A DNA stretch of 64,000 nucleotides from Cinnamomum chago (lineage: Eukaryota > Streptophyta > Magnoliopsida > Laurales > Lauraceae): contig CP142456.1 in NCBI GenBank assembly GCA_038049695.1, positions 72,067,922 through 72,131,921 on the forward strand, in the 5' to 3' direction. A program made the translations under genes and the position numbers. Under the pieces are notes generated by a model that had not been told where the DNA came from, searched no databases, and saw only the letters and a list, made by a program, of their open reading frames with translations. The first letter of the stretch is position 1, and each line of letters opens with the position of its first letter. Below, one piece after another: positions 48,359 to 58,892 of this stretch.

Positions 48359-48529
48359 ATCCCAATGAGTAGCTCAGTTGGCCTAGGACCATGGTTTGCT
48401 TCCAAAGGTTAATGGTTCGAATCTGCGCTACCACACTTGGGCTATAGGGGATTTACCTGGCTCCCCCTGGTCCCAAAGAGATTAATCCAGTCCAAAGGGC
48501 TGAGACACCCTTCAATATAAAAAAAAATA
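48359..48529 (+). mobile_element. tRNA-derived SINE, copy 2, complete
   Basis: The 171-bp unit has a tRNA-like head with Pol III box A (TAGCTCAGTTGG) and box B (GGTTCGAATC), a body GGGGATTTACCTGGCTCCC ... ATTAATCCAGTCCAAAGGGC and an A-rich tail. Flanking duplications are TGTTGTTATACAAATG (48343-48358) and TGTTGTTATACGAATG (48530-48545). Unit 1 has no SINE at the equivalent place (near 44290), giving an empty-site comparison. Confidence 0.85.
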
Positions 48530-48545
48530 TGTTGTTATACGAATG

Positions 48546-49316
48546 TCATCTTTGTTATTCCTCAGAAAACTGAAGGGCCCGTTTGGTACTTTACTAGTTT
48601 AGTAAAAGTCAAGTAAAGCCTCCATTTTTTAGAGAAGGGGTCACATCAAAAGTACACTTTTTAAAAATTCCCTCGTCATTTTTCAAAATAAGTAAAAAAA
48701 GGAACTTCCTTTCTCCACTTAAAAAAAAAAAAAAAACCTCCACGTTTCTATACAAAAAATAAAAAAGATTACATACTAAACAACTAAAAATAGAATATCA
48801 TCATAACTCATTTATATTTTATTCTCTATTGATTTGATGCTTTACTTAATCTTTATTTTACGGTGAAATTAGCAAGGAAACATCATCCTTTGACACTCTA
48901 GCATACGCAGTGGTTCATCTAATAACACGCAACGGACAATAGAGGCTAGAGTCGTATATTAATATTACATCCAAATCCCTGACATTCTTTTTAAACTTGT
49001 AGAACATTACAGAAATTCAAGGCACATTCCATGATCCTAAGATTACCTACTAGTACACCAGAATTAAAATACTAAACCATCAGCTTCTTTCATCATCCCA
49101 ACAATACATTAATATCCCAACAACAGTACGTAATGAATCACATTCAACAACTCCAATCCTCTACTCCTCCACATATAATACACATGAGAATTCTATCCTC
49201 AGGTGCTTATTCATCATAACCCAAAGAAAGCACGCGGTAGACATTACTATAACAAATACTAGTACAAGCTAAAGATGGTTGAGATGGATTGAGCTTTGAA
49301 GGGTGTCTGTGCGCAC
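48546..49316. other. Downstream region of HyPRP 2
   Basis: No gene. The poly(A) run at 48720-48736 is a simple repeat. 49000-49316 parallels the 3' flank of HyPRP 1 (44400-44716), including AACACACATGAGNATTCTATCCTCAGG-like sequence shared at 44583 and 49183. Confidence 0.5.
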
Positions 49317-49877
49317 CTAAGAGCACTGGAACCCCCTGGGGACTCCTCTCCCACACACATTCAAGAGCAAGCTAAGGGAGAGTGGGATGTTGATGTTAAT
49401 GCCCAGGATATTGGCTCTAATGGCAGTGCACAGGCAAACGGCAGCTTCAAGATTAACAAGGCCTTGTAGTAGAGAGCAGCAAGGAAGTGTGGGTGGGGAC
49501 CCAACAACCACATTCACCAACCCTAGCACATTAGCACATACTCCCAATTTCAGTGCATCCCTCGGGCACGTACCGCTTGAAGAAGGTGGGGTAACAGGAG
49601 TACCGGGGGGTGTGGGTGTAATAGGAGTACCGGGGGGTGTGGGTGTAGTTGGAGCAGGAGTTGTGGGTGTTGTGGGAGTATTGGGAGTTGTGGGAGTTTT
49701 AGGGGCGGGTCTACCCCTTGGAGGAGGGGGTGGTCTAACCCTCGGAGGAAGGGGTGTCCTAGCTCTTGGAGGAGGTGGACAAGGGGTGCTATGGCTTGCA
49801 GATACTAAGGCAAAGAAGATAAGGTTAAGAGAGAGGAAAAGAGCAGCTGAGGCTGAGCTCATTGAGGCCATCTCCAA
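49317..49877 (-). CDS. Hybrid proline-rich protein (HyPRP), short repeat form
   Basis: 186 aa. Signal peptide [20 protein letters not shown]... to about residue 28, then PPPP- and TPT-rich linker (about 75 residues, with [19 protein letters not shown]) and a complete 8-cysteine domain ([57 protein letters not shown]). Compared with its tandem sister the linker is much shorter, and the sister's NIDNITVSL is [10 protein letters not shown] here, removing a possible N-glycosylation site. Intronless. TATAAATA lies 84 bp upstream. Probable secreted cell-wall protein. Confidence 0.9.
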   Translation of the reverse strand: MEMASMSSASAALFLSLNLIFFALVSASHSTPCPPPPRARTPLPPRVRPPPPPRGRPAPKTPTTPNTPTTPTTPAPTTPTPPGTPITPTPPGTPVTPPSSSGTCPRDALKLGVCANVLGLVNVVVGSPPTLPCCSLLQGLVNLEAAVCLCTAIRANILGININIPLSLSLLLNVCGRGVPRGFQCS

Positions 49878-49953
49878 GACTTCAAACCCTCTTGCACTTA
49901 AGGCAGCAGTAGTGGTTAGGCCTTGTGATGCTGGGTTTGGCAGTGGGAAGCGG

Positions 49954-49961
49954 TATTTATA
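49954..49961 (-). promoter_or_regulatory. TATA box of HyPRP 2
   Basis: The minus strand reads TATAAATA at a normal plant core-promoter distance from the start codon at 49877. Confidence 0.65.
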
Positions 49962-50042
49962 GTGTGGAGAGACTGGTATACAAAGTCAATAACCTCATTG
50001 CTAGGGAAACTAAATGAATAAAAATAGCACCCATGTCAGTAT

Positions 50043-50436
50043 GTGACTGAGGTGGCCATGCCTTTTAGCTGGCAGTATGAGACTAGAGTTGTGTGGTGGG
50101 GATTCTTGGATCATTCATCACATGGGTTAATATCTTTAAACTCTATTATTATGATTTATGAAGACATATGGGATTGTGATCCAAATAGTCGTTTTGATTT
50201 TGTGATCGTGCCCAATAGTGGAATTGGCATCGACTGTAGAGAGCCCAATGCCAATAGATTTGATACAAATAACCTCATCAATGGAGACCAACCTTTGATT
50301 GAAATCACTCAAATAAGGACCTGCAATGGAAGTGTAGTTAACTTGTTAACCAATAAGGTGTTTTTTTTTTCTCCTGATTTGCTCACTTTAGTTTTTAATC
50401 TACTTAATTTGTCTATACATGATGAATCTGATGGTG
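50043..50436 (+). other. Open, duplicated stretch of unknown meaning
   Basis: An open frame begins MTEVAMPFSWQYETRVVWW and contains EDIWDCDPNSRFDFVIVPNSG. The paralogous DNA at 46178-46360 keeps the nucleotide sequence but not the frame. I do not recognise the product. It is cut by the copia D LTR at 50442. Probably non-coding. Confidence 0.25.
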
Positions 50437-50441
50437 GAATC

Positions 50442-50711
50442 TGTTGGGTTTATGGGTTTTGGCTCGTTTTTAGGCCCAATTCATTTGTATTAGGGTTGAG
50501 GGGTAATTTAGTCTTTGTTAAAACTATTTATTATCTCTTTTGGTTGTAACCCTAAGATGTGGGAAAACTCTGATTAATAGAGAAGAAGAAGACGAGCTTT
50601 GTCCGTGGACGTAGGTGTGAAATCACCGAACCACGTAAATTTGTGTTCCCTTTTGTGTGGTTTGATTTATTTGTTTGTTGATCGCACGCTTCCGCACACG
50701 TAATCACAACA
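50442..50711 (+). repeat. 5' LTR of copia D
   Basis: TGTTGGGTTTATGGG...ATCACAACA. It contains the shared U5 motif CGTGGACGTAGG ... GAACCACGTAAAT. The 16 bp ATTTGTTTGTTGATCG near its end are missing from the 3' LTR. Confidence 0.92.
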
Positions 50712-50714
50712 AAT

Positions 50715-50725
50715 TGGTATCAGAG
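50715..50725 (+). promoter_or_regulatory. Primer binding site of copia D (tRNA-iMet)
   Basis: TGGTATCAGAG follows the LTR after AAT. Confidence 0.85.
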
Positions 50726-51552
50726 TATTGTTGTGGTACGCGATCAACGGCGCAGATCGGATAGGATCTCGGAGAAGGCTCGATCTCACACCGAGGATGA
50801 CGAAGTTGATCTCTGTATTGGAACAGGGAACAGCAGCCATGCATTATGGAAGGTGCAGGAGGTCGGATCTTGCATATTAAGATAAGACAAGGTTCTTCTA
50901 GTCACAGCAGTGGGCCACGCCCTTTATTGATCAGAGTAGATCGTACAGGCCATTGGTTTGTTAGTCTCCAAGGGAGAAGAAATCCTGGTTCAGATTGTTG
51001 CAGCAGTGCACAGAGGAGATCAATTAGTCAGTTGCATAAAACCAATTTTTTTTTTTCGGCTGCTGCGCAGACCTTCGCCGGAGAAGAGGACCGCCACCGT
51101 CGCTTGTCACCATCATCGTCGGGGTCAAACCTTTCGTCTCTCTTCCTCGATGATGGTGACAAGCGACGGTGGCGGTCCTCTTCTCCGGCGAAGGTCTGCG
51201 CAGCAGCCGAAAAAAAAAAATTGGTTTTATGCAACTGACTAATTGATCTCCTCTGTTACAGGATCCAGTTGAAGAAGACGACCTGTTCAGGTCGGTTTCA
51301 GGTTCAGTTTACGGGTCGGTTCGACCTGGCCCATCTCGTAGGAGCCCAGTTCAGTATTCAGCCAACATCACTGACGTCAGACACCCAGCAGTACAGTCAA
51401 ACAGCAGGTTTGACCAGATTGACGGTCAGAATTGTTTTGCAGCTTCTGGAGCCATCCGGACTCAGAATTGAGCTCCGTTTTTTTTGTTGGATTCGTATCG
51501 ACGAGATCTACGATCTGAACGGAGTGGATTGATAGTTTGAAAAACAAAAAAA
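50726..51552 (+). other. Leader of copia D
   Basis: An 827-nt untranslated leader. It contains a perfect inverted repeat (51010-51256), the motif CGCCGGAGAAGA (51076-51087, in the left arm) and TGACGTCA (51372-51379), the last two shared with copia A and B leaders. Open frames across the hairpin are a by-product of its symmetry. Confidence 0.65.
51010..51256. repeat. Perfect 109-bp inverted repeat with 29-bp loop
   Basis: Arms 51010-51118 and 51148-51256 are exact reverse complements, down to an 11-base T run matched by an 11-base A run. The spacer is 51119-51147. In RNA this would form a 109-bp hairpin between primer site and gag. Confidence 0.92.
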
Positions 51553-52509
51553 ATGGCAAGCTCATCATCGACAAAGACAACTATCTCGAATGCAAAATTT
51601 GAAGTCGAGAAATTTGATAGTACCAATAACTTTGGTATGTGGCAATGTGAGGTTAGAGATGTTCTAAGCCAACAAGAGTTGGAAATTGCTCTGGAGGATA
51701 AACCCTCAGAGATGGAAGATAAGGAATGGCAGAAGATCAATCGTCAGGCATGTAGCACCATCAGATTATGTCTCGCGAAGGATCAGAAATACTTGGTGAT
51801 GAGAGAAACCTCTGCAAAAGAGTTGTGGCAGAAATTAGAGGAAAAGTATATGACCAAGAGCTTGGAGAATCGAATCTATTTGAAGAAGAAACTTTTCCGC
51901 TTCGAGTATCGCCAAGGTATTTCTATGACCGAACATCTCGATGATTTTAATAAGATTATTGCTGATTTGATAAACATTGATGTGAAAGTTGATGATGAGG
52001 ATAAGGCATTACTTCTTTTGAATTCGCTTCCTGATAGTTATGATCATTTTACCCACACTTTGATCAACGGGAAGACTGAGGTTAAATATGATGTTGTGTC
52101 TGCTGCTTTGATGAATAATGAATATCGGAAAAAGGACAAACAGGCCCATAGGGATTCATCATCTGATGCATTGACAGTACGAGGCAGATCGGATGATAGA
52201 ACATCTGGTAGGAACTCTCGTTCTAAATCGAGAGGGAAATCAAAGCCACCTGCAAAAGATGAATGTGCATTTTGTCACAAAAAAGGGCATTGGAAGAAGG
52301 ATTGTCCAAAATTGAAAAATAAGGACAAAGATAAACCTGTTGCAAACATTGGACATAATGGGGATGATGATTCTGAATTTAGTTTAACTATTTCTTCATT
52401 GGTATGCCATTCTGACGAGTGGATTTTAGACTTGGGTTGTACCTATCATATGTGTCCCAACAGGGAATGGTTTTCCAGCTTTCAAGAGTTGGATGGTCAA
52501 CAGTTTTGA
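51553..52509 (+). pseudogene. copia D: gag and protease N-terminus
   Basis: 318 codons from MASSSSTKTTISNAKFEVEK. Copia gag core (NNFGMWQCEVRDVL, ELWQKLEEKYMTKSLENRIY, LLLNSLPDSYDHF, VVSAALMNNEYRK), basic stretch, CCHC knuckle CAFCHKKGHWKKDC, then protease WILDLGCTYHMCPNREWF. The active-site triplet is D-L-G instead of D-S-G. A one-base deletion near 52495 shifts the frame; the protease continues at 52503 as VLMGND. Tork/TNT1-like by motif. Confidence 0.85.
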
Positions 52510-54095
52510 TGGGAAATGATAGTGCATGCAAAACAAAAGGGATAGGAAAAATCCGTTTGAAGATGCATGATGGAGCAGTTAGAGTTTTGACAGATGTTCG
52601 GTATGTACCGGACTTGAAAAAGAATCTCATCTTATTAGGTGCTTTAGACTCCAAAGACTTCAAGATTACCGTAGAAGGTGGAGTTCTAAAAGTTGTTTAT
52701 GGTGCACTTGTGTTGATGAAGGGTGTCCGAAGAGGTAATTTGTATTTCTTGCAAGGGAGTACAGTTGTAGGTGGAGCAGCGACAGTATCTGATAGTTTGA
52801 ATGAGACTGTTACAGATACTACCAGATTATGGCACATGCGTCTAGGGCATGCTAGGGAGAGAGCATTGCAGGGTTTGGTTAAGCAAGGCTTGTTGAAAGG
52901 TGCAAAGACCTGCAAGTTGGGATTTTGTGAACATTGTGTTTTTGGCAAGCAGATAAAAGTGAAGTTTGGTACTGCGATCCATCGCACTCAAGGCACACTA
53001 GACTATGTTCATTCGGATGTATGGGGTCCTACCAAGGTGGCATCTTTGGGAGGTATGCACTACTTTGTTACATTCGTTGATGACTTTTCCAGAAGAGTAT
53101 GGGTGTACGTCATGAAGCACAAGGATGAAGTTTTGAATGTGTTCTTGAAGTGGAAGAAAATGATTGAAACACAAACTGGCAGGAAGATCAAAAGGCTCAG
53201 GTCAGATAATGGTGGAGAGTACAAGTCCGATCCGTTCTTGCAAGTATGTCAGGATGAGGGGATCGTGAGGCACTTCACAGTTAGTGGGACTCCGCAACAG
53301 AATGGGGTGGCAGAACGCATGAACCGCACTATATTGGAGAAAGTTCGGTGTATGTTGTCTAATTCCAGATTAGGCAAAGCGTTTTGGGGTGAGGCAGTTG
53401 CTTATGCATGTCATCTCATCAACATGTTACCTTCTGCTGCAATTGATGGAAAAACACCCATTGAGGTATGGTATGGAAAACCCGCTATTGATTATGATAA
53501 ATTGCATATATTTGGTTGTCCTGCTTATTTCCATGTCACAGAGAATAAGTTGGATCCAAGGGCCAAGAAAGCTATATTCTTGGGTTTCAGCAGTGGTGTG
53601 AAAGGATACCGGCTATGGTGTCTAGCTTCAAAGAAACTTGTTCTGAGTAGGGATGTGACTTTTAATGAATCTGCCATGTGGAAACAGAACAAGCAAAATG
53701 GCTCTCAGGAGGAGAGCAAGGCCAGTGATAAATCGAAGCAGGTGGAGTTTGATATCATTCCAATTGAGTCAGATGATGATTATACAGATGGGGAGGAGAC
53801 TCCAGTTGATGGCATCCCAGTTGAGTTAAAGGGTGATGATACAGATGAGGAGGAGACTCCAGCCCAAGAGCCTCCACATGAGCAAGCAGATTCTATTGCA
53901 GCCAGTAGACCAAAAAGAAGTATTCGAAAACCTAAACGGTTAACTGACATGGTGGCATATGCACTTCCAATGGTTGAAGAATCTGTTCCTACCACCTACA
54001 AAGAAGAAAAGAGGTATTCGGAAAACGCAGATATGAGGACTAAGGTTGTGACTAGGGTCAAGTTTAAGGACTTGATCACCATTCTGCGAATTTGA
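52503..54095 (+). pseudogene. copia D: protease end, integrase, fused to RNase H tail
   Basis: Open from VLMGNDSACKTKGIG (protease) through the integrase HHCC finger (LWHMRLGHARERALQGL ... CEHCVFGKQ). The DDE core is intact (VHSDVWGP, RSDNGGEYKSDPF, GTPQQNGVAERMNRTILEK). The acidic/basic linker RPKRSIRKPKRLTDMVAYA follows. At about 54005-54030 the frame jumps to ENADMRTKVVTRVKF, the last residues of copia RNase H, and stops. Reverse transcriptase and most of RNase H are deleted without losing the frame. Confidence 0.87.
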
Positions 54096-54171
54096 GCACT
54101 TTCGGGTGTATGGCGCCTACGGGCTCATTTGGAGGCGTGTGATTGCATGCCAAGGTGGAAAATGTTTATGA

Positions 54172-54198
54172 CCTGCAAATCTCGCCAAGGTGGAGATT
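54172..54198 (+). promoter_or_regulatory. Polypurine tract region of copia D
   Basis: CCAAGGTGGAGATT immediately precedes the 3' LTR. Confidence 0.65.
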
Positions 54199-54452
54199 TG
54201 TTGGGTTTATGGGTTTTGGCTCGTTTTTAGGCCCAATTCATTTGTATTAGGGTTGAGGGGTAATTTAGTCTTTGTTAAAACTATTTATTATCTCTTTTGG
54301 TTGTAACCCTAAGATGTGGGAAAACTCTGATTAGTAGAGAAGAAGAAGACGAGCTTTGTCCGTGGACGTAGGTGTGAAATCACCGAACCACGTAAATTTG
54401 TGTTCCCTTTTGTGTGGTTTAATTTCACGCTTCCGCACACGTAATCACAATA
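54199..54452 (+). repeat. 3' LTR of copia D
   Basis: 254 bp ending CACAATA where the 5' LTR has CACAACA, followed by GAATC. Confidence 0.92.
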
Positions 54453-54471
54453 GAATCAACTCTGATTAGTT

Positions 54472-55380
54472 ACAGGTAGCTTGGCTTCTCAGTTCCCTTC
54501 CTTCCTCTTTCCCCCCAACCAGAACCTCCTTTCCCTCTGGGATGGTATCCAGTGGCTGTCTCCCCCTGATGTCCCCAGTGCTGTGGCAGCCTCTCTGCAA
54601 GATGGCATCCAGCGCCTTTCCTTGGACCCTCTATCCAAAGATTCCCTCCTATGGAACTCCCAGGAGGACCATAGCCTCTCCACCAAAGAAGCTTGGAACA
54701 TGGTCAGAGTCAGGATCTCCTCTGCTTATTGGTCGAATTAGGCCCCCATGGTCTGGAACCACCTTCAGCAGCCGAGAGTTTCCTCCTTTGCCTGGAGGCT
54801 CATGCATGGAAAAACCCCCACTCAGCTATGGCTTCAACACTGTGGCATCCCTCTGGCCTCCAGATGCAGTCTATGCTCCCAAGCTGAAGAGTCTTCTCTC
54901 CATCTGTTCTTCCTCTGTTCTTTCTCCTCAGACATCTGGAACTGGATCCTGTCCTCAGCTGGAACAGCAGTTGCTGGCCCTCTTCTCCCCTCCAAGATCT
55001 GGCAAGCCCTCTCCTGCAGCAGTGACAGACTTGCTTGCAAAGGAGTAGCAGTTATCTTCTTCTCTACAGCTTTTGCTCTTTGGAAATGCAGAAATGATTC
55101 CATCTTCAACAACATCAGTGCCTCCAAGGTGAAGGTCTCCCGCTTCCTGCTGGAGCTCCTCTCTGATTCTCTCAAGAAAATTTCTAAGCCCTTCTCTGGT
55201 AGACCTCTTAAAAGCTTCTGTAATTTTTTATTTTCCAATCCTTAAGCTGGCTTTGTGCTTTTGGTTTGCTGGTTTCTCCTCTCTGGTTGTTGTTCTCTGG
55301 CCTTTTTCTCTTGTGGGCTTTTAGCCTCTGTTTCTCCTCTTTCTTCTTCTAATACAAATGACCTTTTAGCAAAAAAAAAA
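54472..55380 (+). mobile_element. 5'-truncated L1 LINE with poly(A) and target duplication
   Basis: The 909-bp insert ends in a 10-base A run (55371-55380) and is flanked by AACTCTGATTAGTT at 54458-54471 and 55381-55394. This is the usual outcome of target-primed reverse transcription. The left duplication abuts the GAATC duplication of copia D. Confidence 0.9.
54481..55245 (+). pseudogene. LINE ORF2 C-terminus with zf-RVT domain
   Basis: One frame interrupted by a single TAG at 54739-54741. After a region typical of the stretch behind RT (KDSLLWNSQEDHSLSTKEAW) comes the zinc-binding domain: QPRVSSFAWRLMHGKTPTQ, CGIPLASRCSLC, EESSLHLFFLC and SSDIWNWIL, then FALWKCRNDSIFNN. Endonuclease and RT were lost by 5' truncation. 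The natural stop is at 55243-55245, followed by a 3' UTR. Confidence 0.85.
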
Positions 55381-55394
55381 AACTCTGATTAGTT

Positions 55395-57288
55395 TGAATT
55401 TCAGTCAGCAACTTATTTTTAGTTAATGGACATCAAAATCCTTCCCTTTACAGCTGGTCTATCTAGGTTTTAGGTCCTTGCTGACAGGGAAGGCCCCTAC
55501 CCCATTAGGGAAGGAACCAACATACAAATAAATAAATAAATGAAGATTCGTAATTAGTTTCTGATTATTTTTTGAAATTATTATTTTTTTTCTTGGAAAA
55601 AAATGGTTGAAACAAACCAATATGTGGACAATATATACGGGTTTTGGCTTTGCCTGATGTGTCGGGGACCATATTTTAATACCATGAGTCAATCTTAGTT
55701 TTGGCCTAACTATCAATACAATCAGATTGATGCGTAACTATCAATGCAATCAGTGTAATGCCCACCCACAATTTTCTTTATTCTTTAAATCCACCTTATT
55801 CTGTAACATTTGTCCACTCAAATGGTAAAATTTGATCCAATACTGATGTAAATTAAAATGTGTGCCTAGCTCATTGGGAGCGGGCAGATACTATGATATG
55901 AACCCCTGATATGACTACCCCACAAGAAGTTCTGAAAGAAAGAGGCCATGTAGCATGATTGTGGGGCCCTGTGAAGGGAATCCTCCTGGTCCCAAAAAAC
56001 TCCAAATGCTCCAAATGATCCATTGATCTCTTTCAAACAAAACCTTTCTTTTATGAAGAAGCAAACGTCTTTTATTCCTGCTGTCGTGGGTTGAATTATT
56101 TATGATGCTTCTGCTAGTAGGGAGAAGAGAAACTATTAGAGCCCGTGATTTTGTAGTTTGGTGGTGGTGGGCCGGTCCCAGAATATTTAACTTCTTTTTT
56201 CTTGTTTCCTAGCATCTCTTAGCACAAGCAATGCTGAAAATCCATGCATTAGTTTGGACTCACTGTTCAAGAAAAGAAGAAACGAAAGTGATCTGATTCA
56301 CATGAGCTGAACAATCTCCCTTTCTCCTTTTTTTAATTGGCAAGTGAATGAGAAATTGTGCAGAATTTTAACTTGCATGAGTCTCTTATAAAGGTGACGT
56401 AGGATTTTCAATCTCCTCCATCAAAAAAGCGAAGCACCATGAATTAAAGGCAGGGGACTGAAAACTCTGCAGGTAGCCGTGTAGGATTAATAATTGAATT
56501 CTATGCTGCTCGGACATGGCAAATACATGCAATTGAATTAGTAAAGACACGGATTTTTTTATTTATGTAAATAAATTATTGAATGCAACATACTTTGTCT
56601 ATTTTTAAGTTCAGTCACAGAAATCATCATTAGAAAAAAAAATCCCTCATAGGTCTTTTTTTTAATAGAAAAGCATCCCACTTGTAATGCAAAAAAATAA
56701 ACTATTTTTTACATTTTCCATTTAAATTTTTTATCAATTTAGTTACATTTTCCATATTTGCTTGACATTTGCTGTCACGGAAGGATGGTACTTTGTTGGT
56801 TCCATAACTTTGATGAAATGTTCTAGAATGCCTAACTTGGTGTAGCACATTGTCATACAAAAGAGAGTTTGATCGGTTATTCATAACAGTAACAGTGAGC
56901 CTTATTGGATTTGTCTGGCCTTTCAATCAAATGGCAATGTTTTTCAACCCTCAATTGCTTTCATTTTTACTATCCACTTTCATTTCCTTTTTTCATCGGA
57001 TGGCTAGTAGTATTTTGACGAGACTAAATTTTATATCTGGATCTAATTTAACAAGTCATCTTTTTTACCATTTTACATGTCTTGCATTCCACTTTCATCA
57101 TGTGACAATGGAAGTACAATCAATCGCATAGGAGGAATCTTATACCCAAAAAAAAAAAAAAAAGCTTAGGAGGAATCATGTTTCAATGAACATATGCATA
57201 GAAATTAAGCATTCATCAAGTAAAAAGTTTGGATCATTGAATGGTGATTGTTTTTGTCATTAATATATGTTAGTATGTGATCAATTGT
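55395..57288. other. Intergenic DNA, nothing recognised
   Basis: AT-rich, with an A run at 57149-57164 and short T runs. No coding segment, RNA gene or element boundary that I can support. Confidence 0.5.
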
Positions 57289-57289
57289 C

Positions 57290-57450
57290 TAGTTTTTCAT
57301 TTTTTGACTATCGGAGGGTTCTCAACCCTTTGGGCTGGACTAATCCCTTCAAGCCCAGAGGGAAGCCGAGTCCCCAGTAGCCCCATTGTGGTAGTACAGT
57401 TTCGAACCCACAACCTCCAGATGCAAACCGTGGTCGTAGGCCAATTGTCT
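57290..57450 (-). mobile_element. tRNA-derived SINE, copy 3 (diverged, reversed)
   Basis: The minus strand reads from a degenerate box A (TAGACAATTGGCC) and box B (GGGTTCGAA, complement of 57401-57409) through GGCTTCCC to GGGATTAGTCCAGCCCAAAGGG. This matches the body of copy 2 (ATTAATCCAGTCCAAAGGGC). A T-rich run at 57287-57305 is its A tail. Confidence 0.7.
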
Positions 57451-58418
57451 ACTTCATGATCTAAATTTAGCTAAGTACACCATGCTCTACTTTACTAACT
57501 TTGGTCATATACATACTTTATATGTGAACACCATGCTCTACTTTACTAACTTTCCATACTTTATATACATATAACAGGGATTTGGGAATTGAAGAGAATG
57601 CAATTACTTGTTATGGCGAAAATTTGGAAGAATATGAAAATAAGAAAGACTCATCTTCAATCTCCAAATCTTTGTTTAGTAAAAATGGTAAAAGACAGAA
57701 GGTCCACATTTTTGTTTAGAGCAGAAGGTAAAAGACAAAAGGATAGTGTTAAAACTTCCTTTGGGCTTTTTTTTATTTTTTTTGTTATACTGTAGCCAAG
57801 GGGGCTGGGTCCCATGAAAGCATCCTCATTATGCGGGGATGTGGCAATTGTACACATGGGAAGAGGTTGCTTGCACATAAAGCGAGAGGGCACTCACACG
57901 TGTGATGAGAGAGCACATCTATGATTGATCCCTTAATAGCTGGGTGAGAAGTATGATTCCCAACTATCTGGGATCCTCTTTTAATTCGGACTTGATTAGT
58001 GGTGAAATCGGGTGGAATATCTTCAAACGAAAATATGTTGGAGACATAAAAAAAATTTGGTTAAGCTAAATTCCCCCTTAAATGAATGAAATCAAAAGAA
58101 CTCCATATTCTTTACTGTTATTTTTCTAACGTGTGGAATGTAATAGATAATAATAATGGCTTGTTGGTGGAGAGAGAAAATAAAATAAAAACTCAATGAC
58201 ATGAATTACGTAAAAGACTTGCGAGACTTACATGGTAATAAAATTATGCCTATTAACTCTTGTGAAAGGGAGCCATTATTTAATATTATATATATCAGAA
58301 GGCTTCAATTCAATTTTGACATCCACCTTTTGATTTTGAATCTTACTTTTGGACCTGCATCAATTTATTATAATATATTCTAGTATGACCGATTGACAGT
58401 TACCTCTCAAAGGCCAAA
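57451..58418. other. Intergenic DNA, nothing recognised
   Basis: A direct repeat, CACCATGCTCTACTTTACTAAC, starts at 57479 and 57530. No gene seen. Confidence 0.45.
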
Positions 58419-58427
58419 GCAGAGAAA

Positions 58428-58570
58428 CAAAAAGTCTACTTGGACAAACTTTTTTGGCCAGAATTTGGCCAACCCATATGGTTTGCATTGAATATCACTA
58501 TGATATTCAATGCAAACCATATGGGTTGGCCAAATTCTGGCCAAAAAAGTTTGTCCAAGTAGCATTACTC
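58428..58570. mobile_element. Palindromic Mutator-type MITE, copy 2
   Basis: 143 bp, the same length as copy 1 (23317-23459) and in reverse orientation: CAAAAAGTCTACTTGG...CCAAGTAGCATTACTC. Perfect 9-bp duplications GCAGAGAAA lie at 58419-58427 and 58571-58579. The arms are inverted repeats around ATCACTATGATAT. Confidence 0.88.
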
Positions 58571-58579
58571 GCAGAGAAA

Positions 58580-58887
58580 TATGAACACCACCAAACTGGA
58601 TGAAGACAAAATAGAAAATATCTAAAAAATTGATGGGCCCAATAATGACTCTCATGATTTCAAAAAGAATTTAAACTTTTTTGGTAAAAAAAAAAGAGAA
58701 AGATTTAAACTTAGAGTTGATTTTAAACAGTTTTCATTCCCTTTTTTAAAGCATCTTTGGGGCACTAATTTTGAAATTGATCGACTAGGGCCGGAACTTA
58801 GCACAGGGGCACTGTTCTTGTACAATTTGAAAGACTTAACACTTGTATGTTGAGATCAATTTGAATGACTCGACATTTCTATGTTGA
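58580..58887. other. Short intergenic stretch
   Basis: No gene or boundary seen between the MITE and the solo LTR. Confidence 0.4.
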
Positions 58888-58892
58888 GATAT

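Larger units (their letters stand above)
46790..50380. repeat. Segmental duplication unit 2 (uninterrupted)
   Basis: Paralogous to 12600-13348 plus 43642-46360. It lacks the large CACTA (empty site at 47638/47639) and has two extra SINE-containing segments. Confidence 0.75.
50442..54452 (+). mobile_element. copia D, young non-autonomous element lacking RT-RNase H
   Basis: Flanked by GAATC (50437-50441 and 54453-54457). LTRs of 270 and 254 bp differ by three substitutions and one 16-bp gap, so insertion was recent. The order is LTR, tRNA-iMet site, leader with a large hairpin, gag-protease, integrase, then directly the last residues of RNase H, purine tract and LTR. Reverse transcriptase is absent, so copying depended on a helper. 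Confidence 0.92.

Noticed and set aside
50846-51242. Three overlapping frames around the copia D leader
   Set aside because: They arise because the perfect inverted repeat reads open on both strands; no protein similarity and no place in the element's gene order.
58407-58655. 82-aa minus-strand frame over the palindromic MITE
   Set aside because: Same peptide-like reading occurs at copy 1; it is the MITE arm, not a gene.
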